Shown one piece after another: positions 46,101 to 53,912 of a stretch of 64,000 nucleotides of DNA (the stretch's first letter is position 1; every line of letters starts with the position of its first letter). Where the stretch lies: NCBI RefSeq assembly GCF_002776525.5, contig NC_045443.1, positions 47,006,896 through 47,070,895 of the forward strand, written 5' to 3'. Under the pieces are notes generated by a model, which saw only the letters and a list, made by a program, of their open reading frames with translations, was not told where the DNA came from and ran no database searches. Source of the DNA: Piliocolobus tephrosceles (Eukaryota; Chordata; Mammalia; Primates; Cercopithecidae). A program made the translations under genes and the position numbers.

Positions 46101-49100
46101 GCCCCTGATGTGGGCTGCATGCGCTGGTGTACAGGCTCACTCCTTCCCTCCTCCCCTCTCCGAATGCTGCGTCTGTTCATGCTACCTTGGGCCACCAATA
46201 ACTTTCCCTGCAGAGGCCTCCTCTCCTGCAGCCCCTGTACGGGGCTGGGCTCACGGTGAGTGCAAGAGCAGTTCTGCTCTGAGCCCCAGGATGGTTCTGG
46301 TGTGGAGATATCCAGGATGACTCCTTAATTACCCAGAAAGGAGGATCAGAATCATCTACACCTTCAAACCTCCTTTCCCAAGTTACCGGCTGATTTCCTC
46401 AAAGAATATAGGACAAGCAGGAGCCAAGTGGCTCGAGGGCTGCAGGGAGCCTGCCAAGTAGACGGATTAAGAGCACAAGCCTTAACCGGAATTCTGGGTT
46501 TGAATCCCAGTTCTACCACTGACTAGCTGTGTGACCTTGGGCAAATTCCTCATTTCTCTGAACCTTAATTTTCTGAAGTAGTCATACCCAGTAGATGTGA
46601 GGACCGAATGCAATACTGTACATCAAGCACACAGAACAATGCCCAGCCCTAATTAAGCACTCTTTAAGTGGTAGCTATTATGATTAATATTTCATAAGCA
46701 TTACTAACAACATTAATAAGAGTAGCAACATTATCATTAGTGTGGGCCAAAGTGTTGCAGCCTCACTGCCTCTTAAGACCGAGGTCTGGGTCTCTCCAGC
46801 TACAGCCCTGTTCCAACCCTTCCCAATTTGTGCAGGCAGCAGAACCTACCCCCCATCTCCTTTGTGCTCCACCAGATTTAACACCCCAGATAGGTCCTTC
46901 TGGCCATGCTCTGAAGCCGGCAGAATGGGGCAGGGCTGGAAGGGATCTGTGAGGACAGTCCCTATGGGGCTGGGGGAAGCTATGGGCTCAGATTAGGTCA
47001 AGAAAGACACAGAGATTCCCTCTTCTGGCCACTAAGCCTTCTCTGGAAGGGGACTGGGATATACTCACTAGGATGCCCAGTACCAGGCTGGGTTGGCCTG
47101 GACATAGTCCTTGACAGGGTCACTGCAGAGAAGAGAGACGGGGGAGAGAGAGTCAGAAAGTACCCTAGGTCTCCATTTCTGGTTCAACATCTGCATCTGT
47201 CCCACACAGTTCACAGGACTTGAGAGGAAGCCGAAGGAATGCGGCCCCTGGAGGCTCGGGGAGTCCCAGCCCACAGTCCCTAGCTGGGACCTGCAAGTGC
47301 CTGGGCATGCAGTTAGTGGTTCGGATCAGAAGGACTGCCACACAGAAACCCAGAAGGCACCCCGGGTCCACCCCACACTGGACAGACGACCCCTCGCCTG
47401 GTGCACTCTCTAAGGCTCTGTCCCAGCAGGAGGAGGCCCACTGGCATCTCTCCAGGCAGCATTCCAGCAGGAGTCTGATCATGGGTTCCCCGGTTCCAGG
47501 CCTGGCCATAGCCACCCCTGGAAGGTGCTGGTCCATGCTGCCAACTCACCAGAAAGTAAAGAGAGCCACGACAGCCAAGGTCACCAGCAGCTGAATCAGC
47601 AGGATGGTGTAGACCTGGGGGTGGGAGGAGGTTCTACTCAGCTTGGGGAGCCCTGTTAGGGACCTGTCAGCCCCTCAGCGACTCGTTCACCTCTCCAGGT
47701 CCCCATCCTGTGCACTCCACCCTCCTTCTTGGGGGTCATTGGAGTGAACCCAGGACAAGGTGAAAGGAAAGCAAAGATGCTGCAGAGCCAAGCGCACCCC
47801 CCTAGCATTGGGAGAAAAGAGGGGACAGTGTGTTTAGGTGTAGCAGGGGGCACTGGAGTGACACCTAAGGAAGCAATTCCTAGTGCGTGCCATCAGCTGG
47901 GATCACAAGAGAAGTGGGTAGAGATGGCTTCTGCAGGCAGAGGGTTGGGCCAGGGGCCTCTACAGGGGCTCCCCCACTGAGCCTCCCAGTCCCAGAGGGC
48001 TAGAGAGGGGCATTACCTTTCTGATGAAGACTCGACGAACTTTCTGGTCGTCCCAGCTGAAAGTGGTGAAGAGCTCATGGTCTCCGGTGGGGAAACCGTT
48101 GTCATAGCTGGAGCTGCTGCCTGTGTGGCATGTGGAGGAGGAGGAGGACATGAGGGTTCCCCCTACATGGAATTACTGTCCCCAACAGCCCCCAACTCAA
48201 AGCTGCCTCTTTGTCAACCTGGCTCTCTGGACCCTGAAGTCTCTTTGCAGCCCCATTATCAAACACCCAGCCCTGGCCCAGCCCAGCCCCACTCCAACCC
48301 CCAGATCTCTCTCCCTGGTCAATTCTCCCTTTTCCCGCTTTGAGTCCTGGGAAGAAACTGTCGTCCCCTACTTCTCCCTCCACCCCGGCTGGGGCTCCCC
48401 AGGGACCAAGCTATGCCATACGAATGTGAACCTCCCATCTTCTTCCCCCACCCTCCTCCTTGCACATTCTGGCTCCCTTGCAGTCAACGATCACAGAGGA
48501 CCAGTCACTGTCTCTGGGCCACCCAGCAGCAAAGATCCTGACCCTGGCTTATTCTTTTTGTTTCTGTTTTGTTTTGTTTTGTTTTGTTGAAATAGGGTCT
48601 CACTCCTGTCACTCAGGCTAGAGTGCAGTGGCATGAACACGGCTCACTGCAGCCTTGACTTCCCCTGGCTCAGGCAATCTTCCTACCTCAGCCTCCCGAG
48701 TAGCTGGGACTACAGGTGCGCACACCACCATGCTTGGCTAATTTTTCGTATTTTTAGTAGGGATGGGATTTCACTATGTTGCCCAGGCTGGTCTTGAACT
48801 CCTGGGCTCAAGCAATCCACCTGCCTCAGCCTCCAAAAGTGCTGGGATTATAGGTATGAGCCACCATGCCCAGCTCTGACTGTGGCTTGTGCTGAGGCCC
48901 TTGGGCTGGGAGCTGGGGACTGGTTGGCTGTGGTGGACTGCTGGTGCTCCAGCTGGAAATCAGGGCTTCAGCGGGGTCGGGGGATGGAGGGGAAATAAAG
49001 CCAAGACACGGGCAAGAAGTGGGGGTGAGGATGACAGTTCCAGGCCTAGTCCCAGAACTGAGGCTTTTGGAAGAGCATGGACTCCACAGTCAAACAGAGC

Positions 49101-52100
49101 CGGGGTGGATCCCTTGCCTAGAACGTACTAGATGTGTGACCCCGATAAAGTTACTGGCCTTCCCTGAGCCTCTTCTGATACTGGTTAGTGATACCCACCT
49201 CCTGGGGTCCAAATGAGATAAGCAAGAAAGCCTCCAGGTCTGTGAAATGAAAGCCTATGCTCTCTAGTGGGAACTACACTGCCCCCCGCCTTGTGTCCCT
49301 CATCATGGCCGTTTCCAAGTCCTCCACCGTGTTCATTCTGTCCCTCCACTGTGGCCACTAGGTTTCCATGATCTCCTTTGCCCCCAGCAGGAGCCTCTGA
49401 CTTGGTCTTTCAAAGCTGACCATGGCATTGCCCTGCTTTGAGCTCTTCAATGGCTCCCCACTGCCCTTCACTCAAGTTCAAGTTTCTTAAGAAAGCCTCC
49501 ACGGCCTCCCTGAGCAGCGCCCTCCAGCTCCACTACACATTCCTCCCCCCGACCCTGTTCTCAACCTGAGTATATATTTTCGACCATGTATTCTCTTGCC
49601 TGTGGGCCCCTGCACATTCTATTCTTTCAGCCTTAAACACTTATTTTCCTGCCTTTTCACCAGGCTAACTCATGCCTATCCTTTGGGACTCAGTGTGGAT
49701 ACCACTCCTTCCAGGAAGCCTTCCCTGACTGTCAGATGGGTTAGGTAAGGCGCCCAGGCACCTGTCACTGTGTTTGTGTCACTGTGTGGTAGTTGTCCAA
49801 TCACTTGTCTATACAGTCAGCTCTCCGAGGACAGAGATCCCAGCAGGTCTTGCAAATCAGTGCGTCCTCCGAAACAAACCCAGACGCAGACCCTGTGCCC
49901 TGGCACACACTTAGTAAATGTCTGTCACAGCTGCCTTCCTGCCTCGACAGTTCCTCAGAAAACATTCCTGAAAGCAGCAGTCCTAGCAACCAGGATATGG
50001 GAAATGAGGAAGGGGGAGAGAGGTAGACCCACTGCAAACCTGAGGACCGGAGACCCTTGCCCTCTTGACCTTTGCTTCTCCCTCGTGTCCTGTCTACATC
50101 CTCTGCCAAAGCCCACGTGGCCAGGCCACAGAGAGAAGGGAAAAGGAGAGGGAAAGTGGGCCAGTGAGTGTGTAGGGAGGGGAGGAGGATGCCCACAAAC
50201 ACCAGACCTTCATTGACCCTCCAGTAGGTCACGCTGGGGTGAGTCTTCAGGGGTCTGTGCCCAGGGGGTTTGTAGTGGGAGGTGTAGACCATGGTGGCTA
50301 CTCCCTGTGAGCAGAGGCTCTGTCTGGGGCATTGTCTCTGGGATCTCTTCTAGAATCCTGCTGGGGCTGGGGTGATAAAGTAGGGGAGGGGGAGGGGCTG
50401 CTGAGGGCAGCCAAAGGGGCTGAGGAGGATTTTCTCAGAGCTTTTGGGAAGCTGTATGTTCCTGGCCCCAAGGTAAAGCTCCCACAGGCTGCTCGACCCA
50501 ACACAGCAGCTCCTACCCACTGAGATTCTCGGTCTGCAGGAATCTGGCATCCACCTGGGTGAGTGTGCCTGGCTGTGGGGGCCACTGAGGCTGGCAACCA
50601 CACTCCCTCGCCGTGTCATGCCCCCTGCCCCAGCACGGGCCCGGGGAAGGGAACACAGATGAGGAGAGTGATTGGTGAGGTGGATTCCCAGACCCCTATC
50701 CCCCAACAGCCCTGGGCCTCCATGGGGACCTGTCCCCACTGAGCCAGGCCCAGTGAAGGCTGTGGCCAGCGGCAGTTTCATACGCCTACTCCTTCTCTGT
50801 ATCTCTTTCTTCTAGGAGGTCTTTCTTCACTAGCCCTTAGCTTTTCTCCCTCATCTGTCCCCTCCATTTACTCTAGCATGGTGACTTGAAAAAACAAATG
50901 CCCTCTTCCCTATTGAGAGCACCCTGATGCAGACATTGTGTCTCTTTCCGTTTTCATGGAGTCGTCTCTGACCTACCCTCAGAACAGTTCTCCAAATCCT
51001 AAGCATCTAACAAGACAGCTTCATACAACCACACAGTGTACCTTTTTCTGGACAACTTCCTCCTACTCAGGTTTTCTCTCCGGGTCGACCCCCACCCCAT
51101 GATGCTCCCGGTTCCAGGAGCTGAAAGACTTACTGGGGTCCACATAGGCCCAGCTTGGGTGGAGAGGCACCGCCGTGGGGGCTGGGGAGAAGACCCCTGC
51201 CTTCATCCCCTCCCCAGAGGTGGCTTCCTCATAGGAGGGTGGGGCTGAGGGCACTGCTGGAGACTCCTTCTTCTCGACGTGCACCTGCTGCTGCCCCTCG
51301 GTCCCAGGGGCCTTGTTAGCCACGGAGAGCTGTGGAGTAGAGGCAGAGAGAGAGAGACAGTCGCCAGGGAAAGGGAACCTTCCAAATCCTCCTCACCAAC
51401 TCCTCAATTCCTAGAACTTTCACGGGTCCTTCCTTATCTGCATTTGGAAGACAGGAGTGCAGACAAGAATGTCTCTATTTTATAGACAAGAGAACTAAGC
51501 TCCAGAGGGGTCAGAGCTAGCTGGGGCACGTGGTGGAGCTGGGATAGGAACAGAGGAAAGATAAAATTCTTAGGAGTGCCCACCACTGGTTGTCACTGTC
51601 ACTATCCCTGGGGTAGGGGCAGGGCCTCTATGGTTCCAGAAAAGGGCCTGGCACGTAGTAGACTGTTACAAATGAAAGGTCCTGTCATTTAATCTTCCTG
51701 AGACTTGCTAGTTGTATTTTGACCCCTGCTTTAAAATGAGAATGAGGATCAGAGAGGAAGAGCAATTCATCCAAGGCCACAGAGCTGCACGTGGGCCCAC
51801 TGAGAGGCAGGGCCTAGGCACCATCCACTGGGATTGGTCTCCTTCTGTTGGGCTGGAAGTGATGCAAGGAGGATGGAGATTAGGGAGAGAAGGGTAACAG
51901 AAAGGGAAGAGGAGAGGGAGAAAACAGAAAAGAGGAAGGGCCTTCAGGATGGAGGAAGGGCAAGAGGATCCTGGCTAAAGGTCTGTTCTAGCCTCATCCT
52001 GTAGGAATCTCAGCCTCTCCCCTAAACCAGAACAGACTCACAGAGTGACCCAGTGGAAGGGACCTCAGAAGACATCCAGTTGAGTCTCTTCCTTCACTGA

Positions 52101-53776
52101 ACAGATGAGGAAACTGAGGCTCAAAGGGAAATGTCCCCATGGCAGTCTGGAAACGCAAGTCCATTTACACTCAGATGTGTCCCCTGCCCCCCACCCGTGG
52201 ACATGTTTAACTTTGGTGGGAGGATTTGAGCTGGGAAGTGAATGAGGCAGCCAGAGAAGATTGGGGTGGAGGGGGTGGTGTGAAATTGAAACAGCAACAA
52301 AAGGTCCGGCTCTCAGAAAATGGGATTTAGGTCTGGTTCCCAGAAGATTGTGTTAGACCCAAAGGGCCACTGAGGAAGACTGCGGACTTCCTTCTTTGCA
52401 GGGGGCGTCTGGCTGAGGCAGCCTGGTGATGGGCACGCCAGAAGACTTCTGGTTCCATCCAGGCCCAAGGACCACTGAACTGGAGCGGTCTCCTCCGTCA
52501 CCCAGCAAGCCTGCGAGTGAACTGGGGACAAGAGGCAGAGAAGGCAGAGGTCCCCCTCACGCCAGGAAGGGAACAGCACCACTAAAGGGCCTGGTGGAGG
52601 TGGGGTGGGGGTGGAAGGAGACTCAGCAGAAGGGGTGGGTTCTCCATGTTTACCAAACTGAACACTCCCCAGGCCTCCCCTCCCTCCCACTCCCCAGCCC
52701 CCATCATCACCCGGATCTGAAGGATCATGCCCACCAAAATCGAGTTCAGCCCCCACCCTGCCCCTCCACCCCTCAGAGCCTCCTGAACCCTGATGCCCAG
52801 CCCCCCCGACACACATACGGCACTCCCAAGTGAGGTGTGATCAATGGCAGGAGGTGGTATCATCCAATGACATCATTTGAGGCCCAAAGAGCTTGCACAC
52901 AGGGAGAGGAGGGTCTGAGGGTCCAGGGAAGGATGCCATTGGCTCTGAAGCTCCTCTCAAAGAGAAGAAGGGGGAGTGTAGAGTAGGTCCTTGCCCTGTT
53001 TTCGCTGCCCAATCCTTAGCAACCCAAACAGAGGGCCAGAGGACCCTCCCCCTTAGCCCCAGGCCCTAGTGGTTGTATAATTCCACAGGCTATTGATGTT
53101 ACATAAGCCTACTAGGCCAGCCAAGTCTCTGCCCCAGCCCCTCCCCTACAATTCAGGCCTAAAACTGGAGAAGAAGAGATGCTTCATCCGGACCCATCCA
53201 TGCCTGGCCAGAACCAAAACAATTACAGCATCCCGATGCAGGGTTGTCATAGCAAGCCCAAAGCACAGGGATGGAGCCAAGATGCCCAGATGTGGAATAA
53301 TGGCAGGGAGCGGGGTGGGGGTTGTTTCTGTGGAGGGTGGAAAAGATAAGCATAAAGTGGTTGGGTCTGGGATTGGAGGGCTGGGCCAGAGGGGGTCGCC
53401 CTATAGGCACTGCCCCTCAGGACTCAGCCTGGCACACACATACCCATGCACACACGTACAGTCACACTGGACGCCTGGGCTGACTCCTCACAGAGGGCCT
53501 GGGTATCCGGGAGGAGCCTTGTGATGCCAAAGCAGGGGTGGGAGGGAGACAGGGGAGGAGAGGCGCGCCTGCGGGCTGGAAGAGGCCTGGTTCATTCCTT
53601 GACACCGGCCTTTCGGTCCTCTGACTTCGGCAAGGACCACTGAGGACCTTCAACCTAGGGCCAGGGGAGGATGCTTTCGTGGTCCAGAGGGTTGGCTGAG
53701 GATGACAGGGAGCCGGGACCCGGAGGATGGAGGATGGTGCAGGCGGGGGAGATGACGGTACCTTTCCCTGGGTCAT
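22044..53776 (-). CDS. FAIM2: FAIM2 (Fas apoptotic inhibitory molecule 2, LFG, TMBIM2), complete coding region, 12 exons
   Basis: The exons are join(22044-22193, 37425-37478, 39129-39224, 39556-39643, 40199-40236, 40766-40805, 41147-41197, 47069-47122, 47550-47614, 48017-48120, 51134-51329, 53762-53776) on the minus strand. All introns are GT-AG. The sum is 951 nt: 316 codons plus a stop, the length I recall for human FAIM2. The protein has a proline-rich cytosolic N-terminus (residues 1-105) with overlapping PSAP (32-35) and PPSY (35-38) motifs. The TMBIM/BI-1 membrane domain follows, with about seven hydrophobic segments from residue 106 to 311. It includes Asp272 (LALDTQ) and Asp299 (YLDIIY), which correspond to the paired acidic residues of the pH-sensing bacterial homologue YetJ. 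Family knowledge: it protects neurons from Fas/CD95 death signalling upstream of caspase-8 and acts at the plasma membrane and Golgi. No frameshift or premature stop is present. Confidence 0.97.
22345..22600 (+). repeat. L2 3' region
   Basis: CTATTTACTGAGCCCCTGCT, ATGTGCCAGGCATAGGGATA and CAGCAGAGAACAAGATAG in L2 order. Confidence 0.75.
22690..22860 (-). repeat. MIR
   Basis: GGTTACACAGCTGGAAAGTGG and GATTTGAACCCGAGCAG followed by CCAGCTCCAGAGCC. Confidence 0.75.
23187..23493 (-). mobile_element. Alu
   Basis: Target duplication GGATTGGAATT at 23176-23186 and 23496-23506. Confidence 0.93.
23575..23900 (+). repeat. L2 fragment
   Basis: Contains ATGCCTGCCTTGGGGAAG and GGAGAGGTGGCATTTCACCTG with GTAGGAGTTTGCTAGCTAGG, as in L2. 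Confidence 0.65.
24235..24455 (+). repeat. MIR
   Basis: CTCTGCTCTACCACTCATTAG through GGTTGTTGTGAGAATGAGATAA and GGCACGGTGCCTGACACATGG, ending GCACTTAATGAATG. 23905-24230 shows nothing recognised. Confidence 0.88.
24705..24845 (+). repeat. MIR
   Basis: TGCCTGGGTTTGAGACCCGG, then CACTTGACCTCAGTGTCCTCG and AAAATGGGATAGTAGC. 24850-25370 shows nothing recognised. Confidence 0.75.
25378..25470 (+). repeat. L2 fragment
   Basis: CATTCATTTATTCCCAACAA and TGCTGAGCACCTACTATGTT. 25480-25800 shows nothing recognised. Confidence 0.7.
26300..26665 (+). mobile_element. Old L1 (L1M) 3' fragment
   Basis: Decayed ORF2-end and 3' UTR: GGTGGTTAAATAGACTCTGG, AAAAAAGCAAGTTGCGAAAA and CGTATGATCCCATAAAACTA. Confidence 0.7.
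26735..26850 (-). repeat. MIR
   Basis: GAGGACACTGAGGCAGAGACAG and GTGACTTGCCCATGTCACACAGC. 26850-27200 shows nothing recognised. Confidence 0.75.
27203..27511 (+). mobile_element. Alu
   Basis: Full-length, with an uninterrupted 26-base A tail (27486-27511) indicating a fairly young insertion. Confidence 0.92.
27618..27905. repeat. Head-to-head MIR fragments
   Basis: Plus-strand MIR 5' part (27618-27695, CAAACCTGGGTTCAAATCTTGG) abuts a minus-strand MIR (about 27710-27905, CCCCATTTTACAGCTAAAGAAACTG). Confidence 0.75.
27910..27987. repeat. 78-bp hairpin-forming inverted repeat
   Basis: Arms 27910-27942 and 27955-27987 are reverse complements at 31 of 33 positions. They are separated by 12 bases (TGAAGCCAGGCT) that themselves contain an AGCC/GGCT stem. 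The structure lies between MIR remnants. It does not match MADE1 or another hairpin transposon I know. Confidence 0.88.
28000..28200 (-). repeat. MIR
   Basis: GCCATGTGCCAAATGTGAG, AAAGATGAGGCCAGTGAGGC and TTTGCCAAGGTCACAGAATGG. Confidence 0.65.
28905..30950. repeat. 2-kb degenerate TG/CATG/TATG simple-sequence tract
   Basis: More than 2 kb is built almost entirely of alternating pyrimidine-purine steps (TGTGTATGTGTGCATGTGAG-like). A higher-order period of roughly 290 bp is visible: GTGCATATGAGTGT recurs at 29317, 29609 and 29897, and GTGTACATACGAATGTGT at 29561 and 29837. Long open frames on both strands are a by-product of the low-complexity composition, giving His/Thr/Tyr-rich or Val/Cys-rich translations, and are not genes. 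Confidence 0.95.
31160..31380 (-). repeat. L2 fragment
   Basis: CCTAAATGGTCTCCCAGCCTC, AAAGCACGACAACTGTGATG and AGTGGTTCCCAAGGTCCTCAA, as in the reverse L2 3' region. 31390-32800 shows nothing else recognised. Confidence 0.6.
32806..34560 (+). repeat. Long L2 element, interrupted by an Alu
   Basis: Continuous L2-like order over about 1.45 kb excluding the Alu: GTACTATGTACCAGGCCCTGTT, CTGCAGTGATGAACAAG, GGCAACAATCAACCCAGGCTGG, AGATTCTGGATAGGAG-type text, GTGCCTATGAGACTTCC, GGATTTAGCTACACGGAGGTCC; beyond the Alu, TCCAGTAGAGAGGGCAATG. Confidence 0.72.
33977..34274 (+). mobile_element. Alu inserted into the L2
   Basis: Target duplication AGAGAGAATGG at 33967-33977 and 34275-34285. Confidence 0.92.
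34709..35006 (+). mobile_element. AluY
   Basis: GAGGTCAGGAGATCAAGACC and GGCAGAGCTTGCAGTGAGC are AluY-type. Uninterrupted A tail to 35006. Confidence 0.92.
35680..35800 (+). repeat. MIR-like fragment
   Basis: Only a decayed CTGGAGGTCAGTTTTCTCATCTGTAAGA core is recognisable. Confidence 0.5.
36415..36950 (+). repeat. MIR split by an AluY
   Basis: MIR 5' part 36415-36508 (GTGTGACCTTGGGCATGCTA, CTTCAGTTTCCCCATC) resumes at about 36817-36950 (CCCATCTCAATTTATTAACA, GTTCAATAAATATTAGCTGTT). CCCATCT is duplicated at the Alu junctions. Confidence 0.82.
36509..36816 (-). mobile_element. AluY with TTAA microsatellite tail
   Basis: Body 36535-36816 preceded by an (ATTA) run at 36509-36534 that replaces the poly-T tail. 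Confidence 0.9.
37425..37478 (-). CDS. FAIM2: FAIM2 exon 11 (residues 250-267)
   Basis: This 54-nt exon encodes VPWLHAVYAALGAGVFTL, entering helix 6. It is phase 0 at both ends, with acceptor CGCAG and donor TTG|GTGAGT. Confidence 0.95.
37479..39128 (-). other. FAIM2 intron 10
   Basis: 1.65 kb, GC-rich, no Alu, L1 or MIR recognised. 36950-37424 at the end of intron 11 is likewise featureless. Confidence 0.8.
39129..39224 (-). CDS. FAIM2: FAIM2 exon 10 (residues 218-249)
   Basis: This 96-nt exon encodes FDFTSCQGVL and the long hydrophobic helix 5, ending LLPFQY. It is exactly 32 codons, in phase 0 at both ends, so skipping it would preserve the frame while removing a helix. Confidence 0.95.
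39316..39347. repeat. Four-unit 8-bp tandem repeat
   Basis: GCATACAG, GCATACGG, GCATACAA and GCATACAG in direct tandem within FAIM2 intron 9. Confidence 0.9.
39556..39643 (-). CDS. FAIM2: FAIM2 exon 9 (residues 188-217)
   Basis: This 88-nt exon encodes YYNTTSVLLCLG and the rest of helix 4, ending FSFQTK. NTT is a candidate N-glycosylation sequon in the loop between helices 3 and 4. The acceptor is CTCAG and the donor AAG|GTCAGC. Confidence 0.95.
40199..40236 (-). CDS. FAIM2: FAIM2 exon 8 (residues 176-188)
   Basis: This 38-nt micro-exon encodes TLSMAYLTGMLS, completing helix 3. The acceptor is TTCAG and the donor CAG|GTAAAG, ending two bases into a Ser codon. Confidence 0.94.
40766..40805 (-). 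CDS. FAIM2: FAIM2 exon 7 (residues 162-175)
   Basis: This 40-nt micro-exon encodes RRHFPWNLILLTVF, the basic loop and first half of helix 3. The acceptor is TGCAG and the donor TTT|GTAAGT. Confidence 0.94.
41147..41197 (-). CDS. FAIM2: FAIM2 exon 6 (residues 145-162)
   Basis: This 51-nt exon encodes AVFFATYLTLACCSGP, most of helix 2. The acceptor is CACAG and the donor CAG|GTATGC. Confidence 0.95.
41500..41700 (-). repeat. MIR
   Basis: GTGCTAGGCAGTTTAAAGTG, CTTTATAGCTGAGGCACGGGG, CAACTTGTCCAAGGCCATCC and CTGGCTCCAGAGTCCCTGC. Confidence 0.88.
42270..43640 (-). repeat. L2 remnants
   Basis: Scattered reverse L2 matches, best at 43100-43400: GGAGTATTGCAGGAGC, GCAGATCCAATCATGTGACT, CCTGTATAAAATTCCC and ACGTGCCTGCCACACTC. 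Probably more than one fragment. Confidence 0.5.
43734..43862 (+). mobile_element. MER5-like hAT-Charlie remnant
   Basis: CAGTGGTTTTCAAATAATGAGG, GTTGTCACAGTGACTGG, GGGGCTGCTGAACATCCTGC and ATCCTGCCCAAC follow MER5A/B order. Confidence 0.75.
44090..44285 (+). repeat. MIR
   Basis: CATCCCAGCTCTGCCACTAC, TTGTGTGACCTTGGACGACAG and GTTGGGAGGACTGATGAGAC. Confidence 0.8.
44750..44960 (+). repeat. MIR
   Basis: TTTCCTCATCTGTAAAATGA, ATAATAGTAGTGTCTGCCTGG, and GTAAAGTGCTTAGCACGGTGC. Confidence 0.88.
46455..46690 (+). repeat. MIR
   Basis: Near complete MIR: ATTAAGAGCACAAGCC, GGTTTGAATCCCAGTTCTACC, GACTAGCTGTGTGACCTTGG and GAACAATGCCCAGCCCTAA. Confidence 0.92.
47069..47122 (-). CDS. FAIM2: FAIM2 exon 5 (residues 127-145)
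   Basis: This 54-nt exon encodes DPVKDYVQANPAWYWAS, the loop after helix 1 and the entry to helix 2. The acceptor is TGCAG and the donor TA|GTGAGT. Ala replaces a Gly recalled from human in the NPxWYW motif. Confidence 0.95.
47123..48016 (-). other. FAIM2 introns 3 and 4
   Basis: Two short introns (47123-47549 and 47615-48016) flanking exon 4. No repeat or other feature recognised. Confidence 0.85.
47550..47614 (-). CDS. FAIM2: FAIM2 exon 4 (residues 106-127)
   Basis: This 65-nt exon encodes transmembrane helix 1 (VYTILLIQLLVTLAVVALF). The acceptor is CCCAG and the donor CTG|GTGAGT, leaving phase 2. Confidence 0.95.
48017..48120 (-). CDS. FAIM2: FAIM2 exon 3 (residues 71-105)
   Basis: This 104-nt exon encodes the serine run and the SYDNGFPTGDHELFTTFSWD segment, ending VFIRK just before the first membrane helix. 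The acceptor is CACAG and the donor AAG|GTAATG. The recalled human residue at the Ile of VFIRK is Val. Confidence 0.95.
48559..48874 (-). mobile_element. Alu
   Basis: Full-length, with a GTTTT-repeat tail, in the same orientation as FAIM2. Confidence 0.9.
49075..49215 (+). repeat. MIR fragment
   Basis: GCATGGACTCCACAGTCAAAC, TAGATGTGTGACCCCGATAA and TTCCCTGAGCCTC. Confidence 0.65.
49280..49760 (-). repeat. L2 fragment
   Basis: TGACCATGGCATTGCCCTGC, TTCAATGGCTCCCCACTGCC, AAGTTTCTTAAGAAAGCCTCC, GGGACTCAGTGTGGATACC and AGGAAGCCTTCCCTGACTGTC. 49770-51130 shows nothing else recognised. Confidence 0.7.
51134..51329 (-). CDS. FAIM2: FAIM2 exon 2 (residues 6-71)
   Basis: This 196-nt exon is bounded by a CACAG acceptor and an A|GTAAGT donor. 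It carries almost the whole proline-rich cytosolic tail, beginning LSVANKAPGT and ending WAYVDP plus the first base of a Ser codon. It contains the PSAPPSYEEA stretch that combines TSG101-type (PSAP) and WW-domain (PPxY) docking motifs. It is the exon that differs most from human FAIM2 as recalled. Confidence 0.95.
51330..53761 (-). other. FAIM2 intron 1
   Basis: This 2.4-kb intron is free of Alu. It holds MIR-type remnants (about 51690-51800 and 52050-52170) and a short CA-rich patch near 53433-53467. Nothing else was recognised. Confidence 0.85.
53762..53776 (-). CDS. FAIM2: FAIM2 exon 1, coding part (residues 1-5)
   Basis: It encodes MTQGK. The ATG is read from 53776 in a good Kozak context (GGCACCATGA, A at -3). 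The donor is AAG|GTACCG: it has GT and +3 A but lacks the usual +5 G, making it the weakest donor of the gene. The exon continues upstream as 5' UTR in CpG-rich DNA. Confidence 0.92.
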
Positions 53777-53912
53777 GGTGCCGTCTCTCGGGGAAGGGGT
53801 CTCTGAGGCCGGGGCGGCAGCTTGGGTAGCCGCAGCCTGCCTGCGTCTCTTCCTTCCTCCGCGTGGGTTCTAGCAACATCCACTGCAGCCGGGCCGGGCC
53901 GGCGCGTACCAT
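53777..53912 (-). promoter_or_regulatory. Upstream open reading frame overlapping the FAIM2 start codon
   Basis: ATGs read from 53912 (weak context) and 53879 (G at -3 region) share a frame that differs from FAIM2. That frame runs uninterrupted through the FAIM2 ATG. After splicing to exon 2 it stops at the TAA created in GCT CTC CGT GGC TAA, giving a 54-residue peptide if the first ATG is used. If the transcript includes either ATG, this overlapping frame would reduce initiation at FAIM2. Whether the transcript reaches them is not shown by sequence. Confidence 0.5.

Larger units (their letters stand above)
41198..47068 (-). other. FAIM2 intron 5
   Basis: This 5.9-kb intron contains only ancient repeats (MIR, L2, a MER5-like hAT remnant) and no Alu. 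45000-46400 shows nothing recognisable. Confidence 0.85.
48121..51133 (-). other. FAIM2 intron 2
   Basis: This 3.0-kb intron contains one Alu (48559-48874), a MIR fragment (about 49075-49215) and an L2 fragment (about 49280-49760). The rest is GC-rich unique sequence with no recognised feature. Confidence 0.85.
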
